64,000 nt of DNA from NCBI RefSeq assembly GCF_035497915.1, contig NZ_DATJCS010000041.1, positions 1-64,000 on the forward strand. Reading direction: 5' to 3'. This stretch comes from Serpens sp035497915 (lineage in GTDB: Bacteria; Pseudomonadota; Gammaproteobacteria; Pseudomonadales; Pseudomonadaceae). Below, piece by piece: positions 24,386 through 33,203 of this stretch. The translations under genes and the position numbers were made by a program. Below the pieces are notes generated by a model, which worked only from the letters and a program-made list of their open reading frames with translations, was not told the DNA's origin and did no database searches. How positions within the stretch are numbered: position 1 is the stretch's first letter; the number at the start of each line of letters is the position of its first letter.

Positions 24386-26113
24386 GTGGCCACCACGCAA
24401 CCATTGCTGCCGCTTGAGCAATTCTATTGGCGCGAACAACGACACCCCGAGCGTCGCTACCTGATCCAGCCCCAGGTGGGCGGACAGATCGAAGAGCTGA
24501 CCTGGGGACAGGTTGGCGAACAGGCGCGCCGCGCGGCGGCCTGGCTGCGTCAGCTGGAGCTGGCGCCGGGCAGTCACATCGCAATCATTTCCAAGAACTG
24601 TGCCCACTGGATCATCGCCGACCTGGCGATCTGGATGGCGGGGCACGTCTCCGTTCCGCTCTACCCCAACCTCACTGCCGAATCGGTACGCCAGATCCTC
24701 GAGCACTCGGAAGCCAGCGTGGCCTTCATCGGCAAGCTGGATGACTGGCCGGCCATGGCGCCCGGGGTCCCCGAAGGCGTGCGCACGGTCGGTCTGCCGC
24801 TGCGCCCGACCGGTCGTTTCGATCACCTGTGGAGCGACCTGCAGGCCTGCGCGCCGATCACCGACAGCCCAACCACCCGGGCCAGCCAGCTGGCCACCAT
24901 CATCTACACCTCCGGCACCACCGGCGTGCCCAAGGGCGTGATGCACAGCTTCGGCAACTTCGGCTTCACCGGCAGAAAGGCGGTGGACCTGTTTGCTGTG
25001 CGTGAGGAGGATCGCGGACTTTCCTACCTGCCGCTGTGCCATGTGGCCGAACGCATCTTTGTCGAGGTGGCGTCCTTCTACGGTGGCCAGACGGTGTTCT
25101 TCGCCGAGAGCCTGGACACCTTCATCCACGATATCCGCCGCGCCCGGCCGACGCTGTTTTTCGCCGTGCCACGCATCTGGACCAAGTTCCAGCACGGCGT
25201 GTTCACCCGCATGTCGCCGCGCCGTGTGGACCTGCTGATGAAGCTGCCGATCCTCGGCGGGGTGTTCAAGCGCAAGATCCTCGCCGGGCTGGGTCTGGAT
25301 GCCGTGCGCGCCGGGTTTTCCGGCGGCGCGCCGGTGCCCGAGTCGCTGCTGGGCTGGTATCGCCGCCTGGGCCTGGAGATCAACGAGGTCTACGGGATGA
25401 CCGAGAACTGCGGCTATTCCCATGTCGGCCGCCCCGGGCTGCGCAAGCCGGGCTGGATCGGCCGCGGCAATCCGGGCGTGGAGGTGCGCATCAGCCCCGA
25501 GGGCGAAGTGCAGGTCCGCAGCCAGGCGGTCATGCAGGGCTATTACAAGGAACCGGCGATGACCGCCGAAACCCTCACCGAGGATGGCTTCCTGCGCACG
25601 GGCGACAAGGGCGAGCAGGATGGCGAGGGCTACCTGCGGCTGACCGGACGCATCAAGGAAATCTTCAAGACCAGCAAGGGCAAGTACGTGGCGCCCGCGC
25701 CCATCGAGAACCGCCTGGCGGAACACGAGCAGATCGAGCTGGTGTGCGTCATCGGCGACGGCCTGCCGCAGCCGCTGGCGCTCTGCGTGCTGTCGGACGC
25801 CGGCAAGACGCAGGAACGCGACGGGGTCGAGGAGCACCTGCGCCAACTGCTTGAACAGGTCAACGAGCGGCTCGACAAGCACGAGAAGCTCAAGGGACTG
25901 GTGATCATCGGCGACCTGTGGGCGGTGGAAAACGGCTTCCTGACGCCTACGCTGAAGATTCGCCGCGCCATGATCGAGCGTCATTACGGCAGCTGTTTCG
26001 AACAGTGGGGTGATCATGGCCAGGCGGTTCTCTGGCATGAAAGCAAGGAGACAGGTGATGGCGATCTGGCAGCGGACTCCGGACCTCGAGCGGCTAACAG
26101 CCCAGCTGGCTGA
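24386..26113 (+). CDS. AMP-binding acyl-CoA synthetase
   Basis: A 575-residue ANL-superfamily enzyme that activates a carboxylic acid as acyl-AMP and then CoA thioester. Motifs run in order: the phosphate loop IIYTSGTTGVPKGVMH near residue 175, YGMTENCGYSH, RTGDKGEQDGEGYLRLTGR, and the C-terminal IKEIFKTSKGKYVAP with the catalytic lysine. The bulk resembles long-chain FadD/ACSBG-type proteins. A GTG start is preceded by GGAGGG. The gene has its own palindrome-bearing promoter. Its 3' end overlaps the thioesterase gene by 56 bp in another frame. Chain-length preference unknown. Confidence 0.92.
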   Translation: MATTQPLLPLEQFYWREQRHPERRYLIQPQVGGQIEELTWGQVGEQARRAAAWLRQLELAPGSHIAIISKNCAHWIIADLAIWMAGHVSVPLYPNLTAESVRQILEHSEASVAFIGKLDDWPAMAPGVPEGVRTVGLPLRPTGRFDHLWSDLQACAPITDSPTTRASQLATIIYTSGTTGVPKGVMHSFGNFGFTGRKAVDLFAVREEDRGLSYLPLCHVAERIFVEVASFYGGQTVFFAESLDTFIHDIRRARPTLFFAVPRIWTKFQHGVFTRMSPRRVDLLMKLPILGGVFKRKILAGLGLDAVRAGFSGGAPVPESLLGWYRRLGLEINEVYGMTENCGYSHVGRPGLRKPGWIGRGNPGVEVRISPEGEVQVRSQAVMQGYYKEPAMTAETLTEDGFLRTGDKGEQDGEGYLRLTGRIKEIFKTSKGKYVAPAPIENRLAEHEQIELVCVIGDGLPQPLALCVLSDAGKTQERDGVEEHLRQLLEQVNERLDKHEKLKGLVIIGDLWAVENGFLTPTLKIRRAMIERHYGSCFEQWGDHGQAVLWHESKETGDGDLAADSGPRAANSPAG

Positions 26114-26498
26114 CACCATCGGCGAGTTGCTCGACATCCGCTTCGAGGCGGTTGACGACGACTCGCTGACCGCCAGCATGGTGGTCGACCGGCGTACCCG
26201 CCAGCCCCATGGCTTGCTGCATGGGGGCGCCTCGGTGGTGCTGGCCGAAACCCTGGGATCGATGGCCAGCTACCTGTGCATCGATCCGCAGACCCACCAC
26301 TGCGTGGGTCTGGAGGTCAACGCCAACCACCTGCGCGCGTTGCGCAGCGGCCGGGTCACCGGCGTGACCCGACCGGTGCATCTGGGCCGCACCACCCATG
26401 TCTGGGATATCCGCCTGCACGGGGATGACGGCAAGCCGAGCTGTATTGCGCGGCTGACCGTGGCAGTGGTACCTCACGCCGCCACGCCGCCGGCCTGA
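26058..26498 (+). CDS. Hotdog-fold thioesterase (YdiI/PA1618-like)
   Basis: A 146-residue PaaI/YdiI-type thioesterase. The catalytic region RQPHGLLHGGASVVLAETLGS carries the HGG motif and glutamate (near residues 55-64). The start at 26058 is supported by AAGGAG 8 bases upstream; it lies inside the end of the synthetase gene. The pairing suggests that the two act on the same acyl-CoA, one making and one cleaving it. In P. aeruginosa the syntenic protein is PA1618, as I recall. Relatives include MenI, which hydrolyses 1,4-dihydroxy-2-naphthoyl-CoA, but this bacterium is not expected to make menaquinone, so the substrate is open. Confidence 0.9.
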   Translation: MAIWQRTPDLERLTAQLADTIGELLDIRFEAVDDDSLTASMVVDRRTRQPHGLLHGGASVVLAETLGSMASYLCIDPQTHHCVGLEVNANHLRALRSGRVTGVTRPVHLGRTTHVWDIRLHGDDGKPSCIARLTVAVVPHAATPPA

Positions 26499-26603
26499 CA
26501 GCGGCTTGGCCGGAGTGTCGTCCTGCGCGGCGCTTCCGGCCGTTGCCGTCGCTTGGCCGGGAGGCAACAATTCCGGCCTGTTTCCCTGTCGCCAGCCTCG
26601 CCG

Positions 26604-27398
26604 ATGTCCCGTGACCTGTTCTTCGCCCATGCCAATGGGTTCCCCTCGGAAACCTACCGCAAGCTCTTCGCCGGGCTGGAACCCGCCTACCGTATTCATC
26701 GCCTGGAACAGCACGGTCACGATCCGCGCTTTCCGGTGGATGACAACTGGGGCAACCTGGTCGGTGAGCTGATCGCGGCGCTGGAACGGCTCGACGGGCC
26801 GGTGTGGGGCGTCGGACATTCGCTGGGTGGCATCCTGCACCTGCATGCCGCGCTGCGCCGGCCGGAACTGTATCGGGGCGTGGTGATGCTCGATTCGCCC
26901 GCGCTGACGCTGGTCGATCGTCTAACCATCCGTGCTGCCAAGCGTTTCGGCTTCATTGACCGGCTGACCCCGGCGGGTCGCAGCCTGGGCCGTCGGGACA
27001 GGTTCGACGACCCCGAGGAAGCCCGACGCTATTTCGCCGGCAAGACGCTGTTTCGTCGCTTCGATCCCGACTGCCTGGACGATTACATCCGCCATGGTCT
27101 GGTGCCCGCCGACCAGGGTCTGCGCCTGAAGTTCGATCCGGCCACCGAAATCGACATCTACCGCAGCGTGCCACACCGTGTGCCGGACCAGCCGCGCCGT
27201 CTGGCCGTGCCGCTGGCCATGGTGCATGGCCGTCACAGCCGTACGGTGCTGCCCCATCACACTCGTCTGGCCAAGCGGCTGCCGCGTGGCGAATGCCTGT
27301 CGGTGCCGGGCGGCCACATGTTTCCACTGGAACACCCGCAACACACCGCCGAACTGCTGCGCGGCCTGTTGCAGCGCTGGGAGGAGCAAGCCCCATGA
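26604..27398 (+). CDS. Alpha/beta hydrolase (first of a pair)
   Basis: A 264-residue alpha/beta-hydrolase-fold protein. HANGFPSETY supplies the oxyanion region, GVGHSLGG near residue 73 the nucleophile elbow, and SVPGGHMFPLEHP near the end the catalytic histidine; the acid is probably in VHGRHSRT or near it. The ATG at 26604 has no good ribosome-binding site. Its stop overlaps the next gene's start by four bases, so the two hydrolases are coupled. No substrate can be named. Confidence 0.87.
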   Translation: MSRDLFFAHANGFPSETYRKLFAGLEPAYRIHRLEQHGHDPRFPVDDNWGNLVGELIAALERLDGPVWGVGHSLGGILHLHAALRRPELYRGVVMLDSPALTLVDRLTIRAAKRFGFIDRLTPAGRSLGRRDRFDDPEEARRYFAGKTLFRRFDPDCLDDYIRHGLVPADQGLRLKFDPATEIDIYRSVPHRVPDQPRRLAVPLAMVHGRHSRTVLPHHTRLAKRLPRGECLSVPGGHMFPLEHPQHTAELLRGLLQRWEEQAP

Positions 27399-28258
27399 CC
27401 GCCCGGGTCGAAGAAATCCGCCTCAACCTGCCCCATGTCGAACTGGCCGCGCACCTGTACGGCCCCGAGGATGGCCGGCCGGTGCTGGCCCTGCATGGCT
27501 GGCTGGACAACGCCGCCACCTTCAGCCGTCTGGCGCCCAGGCTGCAGGGCTTGCGCATCGTCGCCCTGGACTTCGCCGGGCACGGACACTCCGCGCATCG
27601 CGGCGCTGGCGCCGGCTACCAGCTGTGGGACTACGTCATGGACGTGCTGCTGGTGGCCGAGGAGCTGGGCTGGCAGCGCTTCTCGCTGCTCGGCCATTCG
27701 CTGGGTGGGATCATTTCCATGATGCTGGCGGCCTCGATGCCCGAGCGCGTCGAGCGCCTGGCGCTGATCGACGGCCTGGTGCCCTATGTCGGCGAAGCCG
27801 AGCAGGCGCCGCAGAAACTCGGCGAGGCGCTGCAGGCGCAGTTGGACCTGCGCGACAAGCGCAAGCCGGTTTACGCGAGCATCGAGCAGGCCGTCGAGGC
27901 GCGCATGAAGGGCGTCGGGGATGTCTCCCGGGAAGCGGCCGAGCTGCTGGCCGCGCGTGGACTGATGCCGGTGCCGGGCGGTTACACCTGGCGCACCGAT
28001 GCGCGGCTCACCCTGCCCAGCCCGTTGCGCCTGACCCGCTCCCATGCGCGCGCCTTCGTCGAGGCGCTGCGCTGCCCGGTGGACCTGGTGCTGGCCGAGC
28101 AGGGCATGCTGGTGGGTGAACCGCGGTTGATGGCGTGGCTCACCATGCTGCCATTCACTATTCATCGCCTGCCCGGCGGGCATCACCTGCACCTGGACGA
28201 CGAAACCGGCGCACAGGCCGTCGCAGACTGTTTCAATCGAGCCTTTGCCGCGCCTTGA
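27395..28258 (+). CDS. Alpha/beta hydrolase (second of a pair)
   Basis: A 287-residue alpha/beta hydrolase of the epoxide-hydrolase/lipase-like type. VLALHGWLDNAATFSRL is the oxyanion motif, LLGHSLGGIISMMLAA holds the catalytic serine near 106, and LPGGHHLHLDD the histidine near 266. GGAGGAGC lies before the ATG. It is only distantly similar to the hydrolase just upstream, so the pair does not look like a recent tandem duplication. Function unknown. Confidence 0.9.
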   Translation: MTARVEEIRLNLPHVELAAHLYGPEDGRPVLALHGWLDNAATFSRLAPRLQGLRIVALDFAGHGHSAHRGAGAGYQLWDYVMDVLLVAEELGWQRFSLLGHSLGGIISMMLAASMPERVERLALIDGLVPYVGEAEQAPQKLGEALQAQLDLRDKRKPVYASIEQAVEARMKGVGDVSREAAELLAARGLMPVPGGYTWRTDARLTLPSPLRLTRSHARAFVEALRCPVDLVLAEQGMLVGEPRLMAWLTMLPFTIHRLPGGHHLHLDDETGAQAVADCFNRAFAAP

Positions 28259-28310
28259 CTTGCGGGGGCCAACTGGCGAGGCTGCAGTCCATTGTGAGTG
28301 GAGAGCAGCC

Positions 28311-28973
28311 ATGATTGATCTGTATACGGCCGATACCCCGAACGGTTTCAAGGTGTCCATCGCCCTCGAAGAACTGGGCCTGCCCTACGAGGTGCATGCG
28401 CTCAGTTTCGCCAATCGGGAACAGAAGGCGCCCGAGTACCTGAAGATCAACCCCAACGGGCGCATCCCGGCCATCGTTGACCGCGACAACGACAACTTCG
28501 CCGTTTTCGAGTCCGGCGCCATCCTCATCTACCTGGCCGAGAAGACCGGGCGCCTGATGCCCAGCGACTTCAAGGGCCGCTCCACGGTGATCCAGTGGCT
28601 GATGTTCCAGATGGGCGGCGTCGGACCCATGCAGGGCCAGGCCAACGTCTTCCACCGCTACTTCCCGGAAAAGATTCCCGCCGCCATCGAGCGCTACCAG
28701 CACGAGACCCGTCGTCTGTATGAAGTGCTGGATGGCCGTCTCGCCCAGGTGGAATACCTGGCCGGCGACTACAGCATCGCCGATATCGCTACCTTTCCCT
28801 GGGTGCGCATCCACGACTGGGCCGGCGTGAGCGTCGATGGCCTGGACCATCTGCAACGCTGGATGGCCGCGCTGGAAGCCCGGCCCGCCGTGCAGCGCGG
28901 ATTGCAGGTGCCGCCGAGCGACAAGGCCGAGGCCGAACAGGTCAAGGCTGCCCAATCGATCCTGACCCGGTGA
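28311..28973 (+). CDS. Glutathione S-transferase, YfcG-like (Nu class)
   Basis: A 220-residue glutathione S-transferase. The thioredoxin-fold N-terminal domain starts IDLYTADTPNGFKVSIALEE, with the Thr/Asn pair of Nu-class enzymes in place of Tyr or Ser, then KINPNGRIPAIVD with the cis-proline and FESGAILIYLAEKTG for the glutathione gamma-glutamyl group. The helical domain has the N-capping motif GDYSIADIATFPWV. YfcG-type enzymes act as disulfide-bond oxidoreductases. AGAGCAGCC precedes the ATG. It follows the hydrolase pair by 52 bp. Confidence 0.93.
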   Translation: MIDLYTADTPNGFKVSIALEELGLPYEVHALSFANREQKAPEYLKINPNGRIPAIVDRDNDNFAVFESGAILIYLAEKTGRLMPSDFKGRSTVIQWLMFQMGGVGPMQGQANVFHRYFPEKIPAAIERYQHETRRLYEVLDGRLAQVEYLAGDYSIADIATFPWVRIHDWAGVSVDGLDHLQRWMAALEARPAVQRGLQVPPSDKAEAEQVKAAQSILTR

Positions 28974-28981
28974 GGGCACGG

Positions 28982-29782
28982 ATGCGTCAGTTTCTGTTTT
29001 CCGCGCTGCTGCTGAACCTGATCGCCATGCCGCTCGCCAGTGCGGAGGTGCGCCTGCCCGAGCTGCCGACCCCGCAACAGGCGCAACTGAGCGAGGCACG
29101 CGAGACAGAGGGTGTCCAGCGCGTCTACCCGCAAAGCTCGATCAGCCGGATCAGCGGACGTCTGCGCATCGATCAGTCCGTCGAGGTCAGCGGCAAGCTG
29201 ACGGCGCTGACCTGGCAACTGCCCGATGAAGGTCATCTGGAAGAGGCCTTCGCTCAGGCCCGGCTGACGCTCATCGAGCAGGGCGCCCAACTGCTCTACT
29301 GGTGCGAGGGCCGCGACTGCGGCGCCAGCAGCCTGTGGGCCAACAGCATCTTCGGCAACGCCCGGCTGTACGGGCCGGACAACCAGCAGGGCTACCTGCT
29401 GCTGCGCCTGGACGAACCCCGCGCCGACAGCCTGCTGGCGCTGTACATGATCACCCGTGGCAACCGCCGTGCCTATCTGCACGCCGAACGCCTGGACGCC
29501 GACGCGCCATTGGGCGTGCTGCTGCCCAGCGCCGCCACGCTGCTGCGCCAGTTGCGCGAGCACGGCACCCTGGCGCTGCCCGACCTGTCGGGCGAGCCGG
29601 ATGAACAGTGGGTACGACTGCTGGTGCGCGCCCTGAACCTGGACAGTACCCTGCGGGTCAGCCTGGCCGGCCCGCAAGCGGCGGCCTGGCGCGACGCCCT
29701 GGTGGCGGGCCGTGTGCGCGCCGGGCGTCTGGAGCTGGCGGCGAATGGTGACCAAGGCTTGCGTATCGAACTGCTGCGCTGA
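28982..29782 (+). CDS. DUF4892-family exported protein
   Basis: A 266-residue protein with a signal peptide (MRQFLFSALLLNLIAMPLAS, cleaved after SAE or near it). The mature part shows the DUF4892 pattern: LPELPTPQQAQLSEARETEG, WQLPDEG, QLLYWCEGRDCGASSLWANS with two cysteines four residues apart that may form a disulfide, and AYLHAERLDADAPLG. A GTG four codons upstream is possible, but the ATG is better placed for the signal. Periplasmic or lipoprotein-like role is not known. It starts 8 bp after the GST stop, so it is probably co-transcribed. Confidence 0.88.
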   Translation: MRQFLFSALLLNLIAMPLASAEVRLPELPTPQQAQLSEARETEGVQRVYPQSSISRISGRLRIDQSVEVSGKLTALTWQLPDEGHLEEAFAQARLTLIEQGAQLLYWCEGRDCGASSLWANSIFGNARLYGPDNQQGYLLLRLDEPRADSLLALYMITRGNRRAYLHAERLDADAPLGVLLPSAATLLRQLREHGTLALPDLSGEPDEQWVRLLVRALNLDSTLRVSLAGPQAAAWRDALVAGRVRAGRLELAANGDQGLRIELLR

Positions 29783-29852
29783 TGCATCCCATGCGTACCC
29801 GGGCCGCGCGTGGCCCGCTTCCCCTTGCGCCGCCGGGAGCGGCTGACCTCCG

Positions 29853-30920
29853 ATGATGAGCAATGATCGCCTGCTGATTCAGATCCTGCTGTTGAGCCTG
29901 CTGGGCGCCAGCCTATGGGTGCTGGCACCCTTCGTGTCCGCCCTGTTCTGGGCGGCGGTGCTGGCGTTCGCTTCCTGGCCGCTGATGCGCCTGCTGACCC
30001 GCTGGTTCTCTGGCCGCCAGACGGTGGCCGCCGCCGCGCTGACCGCCGGCTGGATGCTGCTGGTGGCCGTGCCGCTGGTGCTGCTGGGGCTGAACATGGC
30101 CAATCACATTCGCGATCTGAATGCGCTGATCCATGACCTGCAGAGCGCCGGCCTGCCGCCGGCCCCCGCGTGGCTGGGGGAGCTTCCCCTGATCGGCGAC
30201 TGGCTGCGGGAAAGCTGGCGCGAGCTGGATGAGCAGGGTGCGGCGCTGTTCGATACCCTGCGTCCGCACCTGGGCTTCCTGGGCAACTGGCTGCTGGCGC
30301 GCAGCGCGCAGATCGCCGGAGGCATGATCGAACTGGCGCTGAGTCTGGTGCTGGTGTTCTTCTTCTATCGCGACGGCCCGCGTCTTTCGGCCTTCGCGCA
30401 CAGCGTGCTGGAGCGCCTGATCGGTCGGCGCGCGGAGCACTATCTGGAACTGGTGGCAGCCACCATTCAGCGCGTGGTCAATGGGGTGATCGGCACCGCC
30501 GCGGCGCAGGCGGCTCTGGCGGGCGTCGGCCTGGCCATTGCCGGGGTGCCCGGGGTGCTGCCGTTGGCGCTGCTCACCTTCGCCCTCAGCCTGATTCCCA
30601 TGGGGCCGCCGCTGGTGTGGATTCCCGCCGCCGTGTGGCTGGTGGGGCAGGAGAGCTACGGCATGGCGATCTTCCTGGCGGTGTGGGGCACCTTCGTGAT
30701 CAGCGGTGTGGACAACGTGCTCAAGCCCTACCTGATCAGCCGTGGCGGCAACCTGCCGTTGGTGGTGGTGCTGCTTGGGGTGTTCGGCGGCATCCTGGCG
30801 TTCGGCTTCATGGGCCTGTTCCTGGGGCCCACCCTGCTGGCGGTGGCCTACAGCCTGCTCAGCGACTGGGTGGGCAAGGCCGAGGAGGAAAAGGCCTCGG
30901 AAACCGGCCCTACACCGTAA
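29853..30920 (+). CDS. AI-2E/PerM-family membrane transporter
   Basis: A 355-residue polytopic inner-membrane protein. About eight helices are visible: two N-terminal (residues 5-45), one near 55-80, and the C-terminal group from 150 onward. It carries the family pattern PLALLTFALSLIPMGPPLVWIP and the closing GGILAFGFMGLFLGPTLLAV. Members export or carry varied substrates; a role with autoinducer-2 applies only to E. coli TqsA-like proteins and cannot be claimed. A soluble amphipathic stretch sits around residues 85-145. It ends before a REP doublet. Confidence 0.9.
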   Translation: MMSNDRLLIQILLLSLLGASLWVLAPFVSALFWAAVLAFASWPLMRLLTRWFSGRQTVAAAALTAGWMLLVAVPLVLLGLNMANHIRDLNALIHDLQSAGLPPAPAWLGELPLIGDWLRESWRELDEQGAALFDTLRPHLGFLGNWLLARSAQIAGGMIELALSLVLVFFFYRDGPRLSAFAHSVLERLIGRRAEHYLELVAATIQRVVNGVIGTAAAQAALAGVGLAIAGVPGVLPLALLTFALSLIPMGPPLVWIPAAVWLVGQESYGMAIFLAVWGTFVISGVDNVLKPYLISRGGNLPLVVVLLGVFGGILAFGFMGLFLGPTLLAVAYSLLSDWVGKAEEEKASETGPTP

Positions 30921-30968
30921 GCGAGGGGCGAGGGCTGCCGGCGCTTTTCCGGCCGCCACGCAGGTCCG

Positions 30969-31035
30969 GTAGGAGCGACTTCAGTCGCGAGCTTCTGGGG
31001 CATGCGCAAGCGTCGCGGCTGAAGCCCCTCCTACA
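30969..31035. repeat. REP-like doublet, family GTAGGAGCGACTTCAGTCGCGA
   Basis: Left unit begins GTAGGAGCGACTTCAGTCGC; the right inverted unit is CGCGGCTGAAGCCCCTCCTA. This is the best known Pseudomonas repeat family. It fills the gap between two convergent genes (AI-2E transporter and patatin). Confidence 0.85.
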
Positions 31036-31049
31036 AAAGCACGGTGGTC

Positions 31050-32033
31050 TCAGATCGTGTCTTCGTAACTGTCCAGGGTGTCGCTGGCGATCTGCCGGCC
31101 CAGCGCGATGAGTTCCTGGGCGCGGTGGAAGTCGAAGAAACGGCAGACCTTGCGTGGCACGTTGATCAGGATGTCCGGCGGGTAGCCGGCGATCTTGTAC
31201 TGGGCCAGCGACGTCTGCATGGCCTCGAAGCTCTGGTTGACCAGTTCCAGCAGCGAGGCCGGGCCGACCTGATCCACGACGCGGGTGCCGCTGGCCGAGC
31301 GCGGCGAGCCGCCCTTGAGCGGCGCGGCGATCGGTTGCTGGGCTTCCGGATTGGCTTCCTCAGGGGCGCTTGGCGCATGGCCGTTGCCATTGCCGGTGCG
31401 CATGAAGGGCAGGCGGTTGAGCATGCCTTCGAAACGGTTGCGCATCGCCGGGGGTCGCTCGATCTCCGGCAGGCGGTAATGGCGATGCCCGGCGGCGTTG
31501 AGGTTGACCGCCACGATCAGGTCGCTGTGGCTGGAGACCACCGGCACGATGGGCAGCGGGTTGAGCAGGCCGCCATCGACCAGGGTGCGCTGATCCTGCA
31601 CCACCGGGGTGAAGATGCTGGGAATCGCCGCCGAGGCGCGCATCGCCTGGTGCAGGTCGCCTTCCTGGAACCAGATTTCCTGCTGGTTGGTGAGGTCGGT
31701 GGCCACCGCCGTGAACGGGATCGCCAGATCCTCGATGTTCACCTCGCCGAGGATTTCGCGAATCCGCCCGAAGACCTTCTCGCCGCGCATCATGCCCAGC
31801 GAGAAACTCACATCCACCAGGCGCAGCACGTCCAGGTAGTCGAGGCTTTCGATCCAGGCGCGGTACTCCGGCAGCTTGCCGGCCGCGTAGATGCCGCCCA
31901 CCACCGCGCCCATGGAACAGCCGGCGATGCAGGTGATCTCGTAGCCGCGCGCTTCCAGCTCCTCGATGACGCCGATATGGGCGTAACCGCGCGCCCCGCC
32001 CGAGCCCAGTACCAGTGCCACCCGCTTGCTCAT
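31050..32033 (-). CDS. Patatin-like phospholipase, RssA/NTE type
   Basis: A 327-residue serine lipid hydrolase. The oxyanion motif GSGGARGYAHIGV is at residues 11-23, the nucleophile in AGCSMGAVVGG (GxSxG) near 40, and the Asp of the dyad in LVDGGLLNPLP near 152. A low-complexity, proline/glutamate stretch around residues 220-260 (PSAPEEANPEAQQP) separates the catalytic domain from a short helical tail, which is unusual but common in pseudomonad members. It has no signal peptide, so it is probably cytosolic. Confidence 0.93.
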   Translation of the reverse strand: MSKRVALVLGSGGARGYAHIGVIEELEARGYEITCIAGCSMGAVVGGIYAAGKLPEYRAWIESLDYLDVLRLVDVSFSLGMMRGEKVFGRIREILGEVNIEDLAIPFTAVATDLTNQQEIWFQEGDLHQAMRASAAIPSIFTPVVQDQRTLVDGGLLNPLPIVPVVSSHSDLIVAVNLNAAGHRHYRLPEIERPPAMRNRFEGMLNRLPFMRTGNGNGHAPSAPEEANPEAQQPIAAPLKGGSPRSASGTRVVDQVGPASLLELVNQSFEAMQTSLAQYKIAGYPPDILINVPRKVCRFFDFHRAQELIALGRQIASDTLDSYEDTI

Positions 32034-32168
32034 GCCGCTCCCTCGCGTAAAAAGGGCTCACGATAGCGTGGCGCCTCTGTCGTCGCCAAGCCCGATGTCG
32101 GCGCGGACAGGAAGCCCCGCGGGGCGCTAGAATCCCCGCCCCGATCTGAACCCTCGCCCGGAGACACC

Positions 32169-33203
32169 ATGCCCGAGACCATTCGCCTGACCCAGTACAG
32201 CCACGGTGCCGGCTGCGGTTGCAAGATTTCCCCGAAGGTTCTCGACGTGATCCTCGCCGGCAGCGGCGCGCAGAACCTCGACCCGGCCCTGTGGGTCGGC
32301 AACGCCTCGCGGGATGATGCCGCCGTCTACGGCATCGACGGCGAGCGCGGCGTGGTCTCCACCACCGATTTCTTCATGCCCATTGTTGACGATCCCTACG
32401 ACTTCGGGCGCATCGCCGCCACCAACGCCATCAGCGACATCTACGCCATGGGCGGCGACCCGCTGATGGCCATCGCCATCCTTGGCTGGCCGGTGAACGT
32501 GCTGGCGCCGGAAGTGGCCCGCGAGGTGGTGGCCGGCGGCCGGGCGGCCTGTGAGGCCGCCGGCATCCCGCTGGCCGGCGGGCACTCCATCGACGCGCCG
32601 GAGCCGATCTTCGGCCTGGCGGTCACCGGTCTGGTGGACAAGCGTCACCTCAAGCGCAACGACACGGCCCAGGCCGGCGCGCGCCTGTACCTGACCAAGC
32701 CGCTGGGCATCGGCATCTACACCACGGCGGAAAAGAAGGCCGCCCTGCGCGCCGAGGATGTCGGCGTGGCCCGCGACCTGATGTGCACCCTGAACCGCGC
32801 CGGCAGCCGCTTCGGCAGGCTGGCCGGGGTGCAGGCGATGACCGACGTCACCGGCTTCGGCCTGCTCGGCCATCTGCTGGAAATGGCCGACGGCAGCGGC
32901 CTGTCGGCCCGTGTGGCGTTCGAGCGGGTGCCGCGCCTGCCGGCGGTGGAGCACTACCTCGAACAGGGCTGCGTGCCCGGTGGCACCCATCGCAACTTCG
33001 ACAGTTATGGCCAGCGGGCCGCCCCCCTGGAGGAGCTGCACAAGCTGCTGCTGTGCGACCCGCAGACCTCGGGTGGCCTGCTGGTGGCGGTGGCCCCGGA
33101 AGGCGAGGCGGAATTCCTCTCCGTGGCGGCCGAGCTGGGTATGAGCCTTTCGCCCATCGGCGAACTGACGGAGCGACAGCAATACTCGGTCCAGGTGATC
33201 TGA
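32169..33203 (+). CDS. selD: Selenide, water dikinase
   Basis: A 344-residue enzyme that makes selenophosphate from selenide and ATP. The N-terminal HGAGCGCKISPKVL gives the catalytic cysteine (Cys16) and lysine (Lys19); it is a cysteine version, with no in-frame TGA for selenocysteine. ATP and metal motifs include DDAAVYGIDGERGVVSTTDF and ISDIYAMGGDPLMA. It overlaps mnmH by TGATG, so the two are coupled. With no selA or selB here, selenophosphate may serve only tRNA selenation, unless those genes are elsewhere. Confidence 0.97.
   Translation: MPETIRLTQYSHGAGCGCKISPKVLDVILAGSGAQNLDPALWVGNASRDDAAVYGIDGERGVVSTTDFFMPIVDDPYDFGRIAATNAISDIYAMGGDPLMAIAILGWPVNVLAPEVAREVVAGGRAACEAAGIPLAGGHSIDAPEPIFGLAVTGLVDKRHLKRNDTAQAGARLYLTKPLGIGIYTTAEKKAALRAEDVGVARDLMCTLNRAGSRFGRLAGVQAMTDVTGFGLLGHLLEMADGSGLSARVAFERVPRLPAVEHYLEQGCVPGGTHRNFDSYGQRAAPLEELHKLLLCDPQTSGGLLVAVAPEGEAEFLSVAAELGMSLSPIGELTERQQYSVQVI

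Noticed and set aside
32169..33203. SelD as a selenoprotein
   Set aside because: The catalytic position is encoded as cysteine; no in-frame TGA is present.
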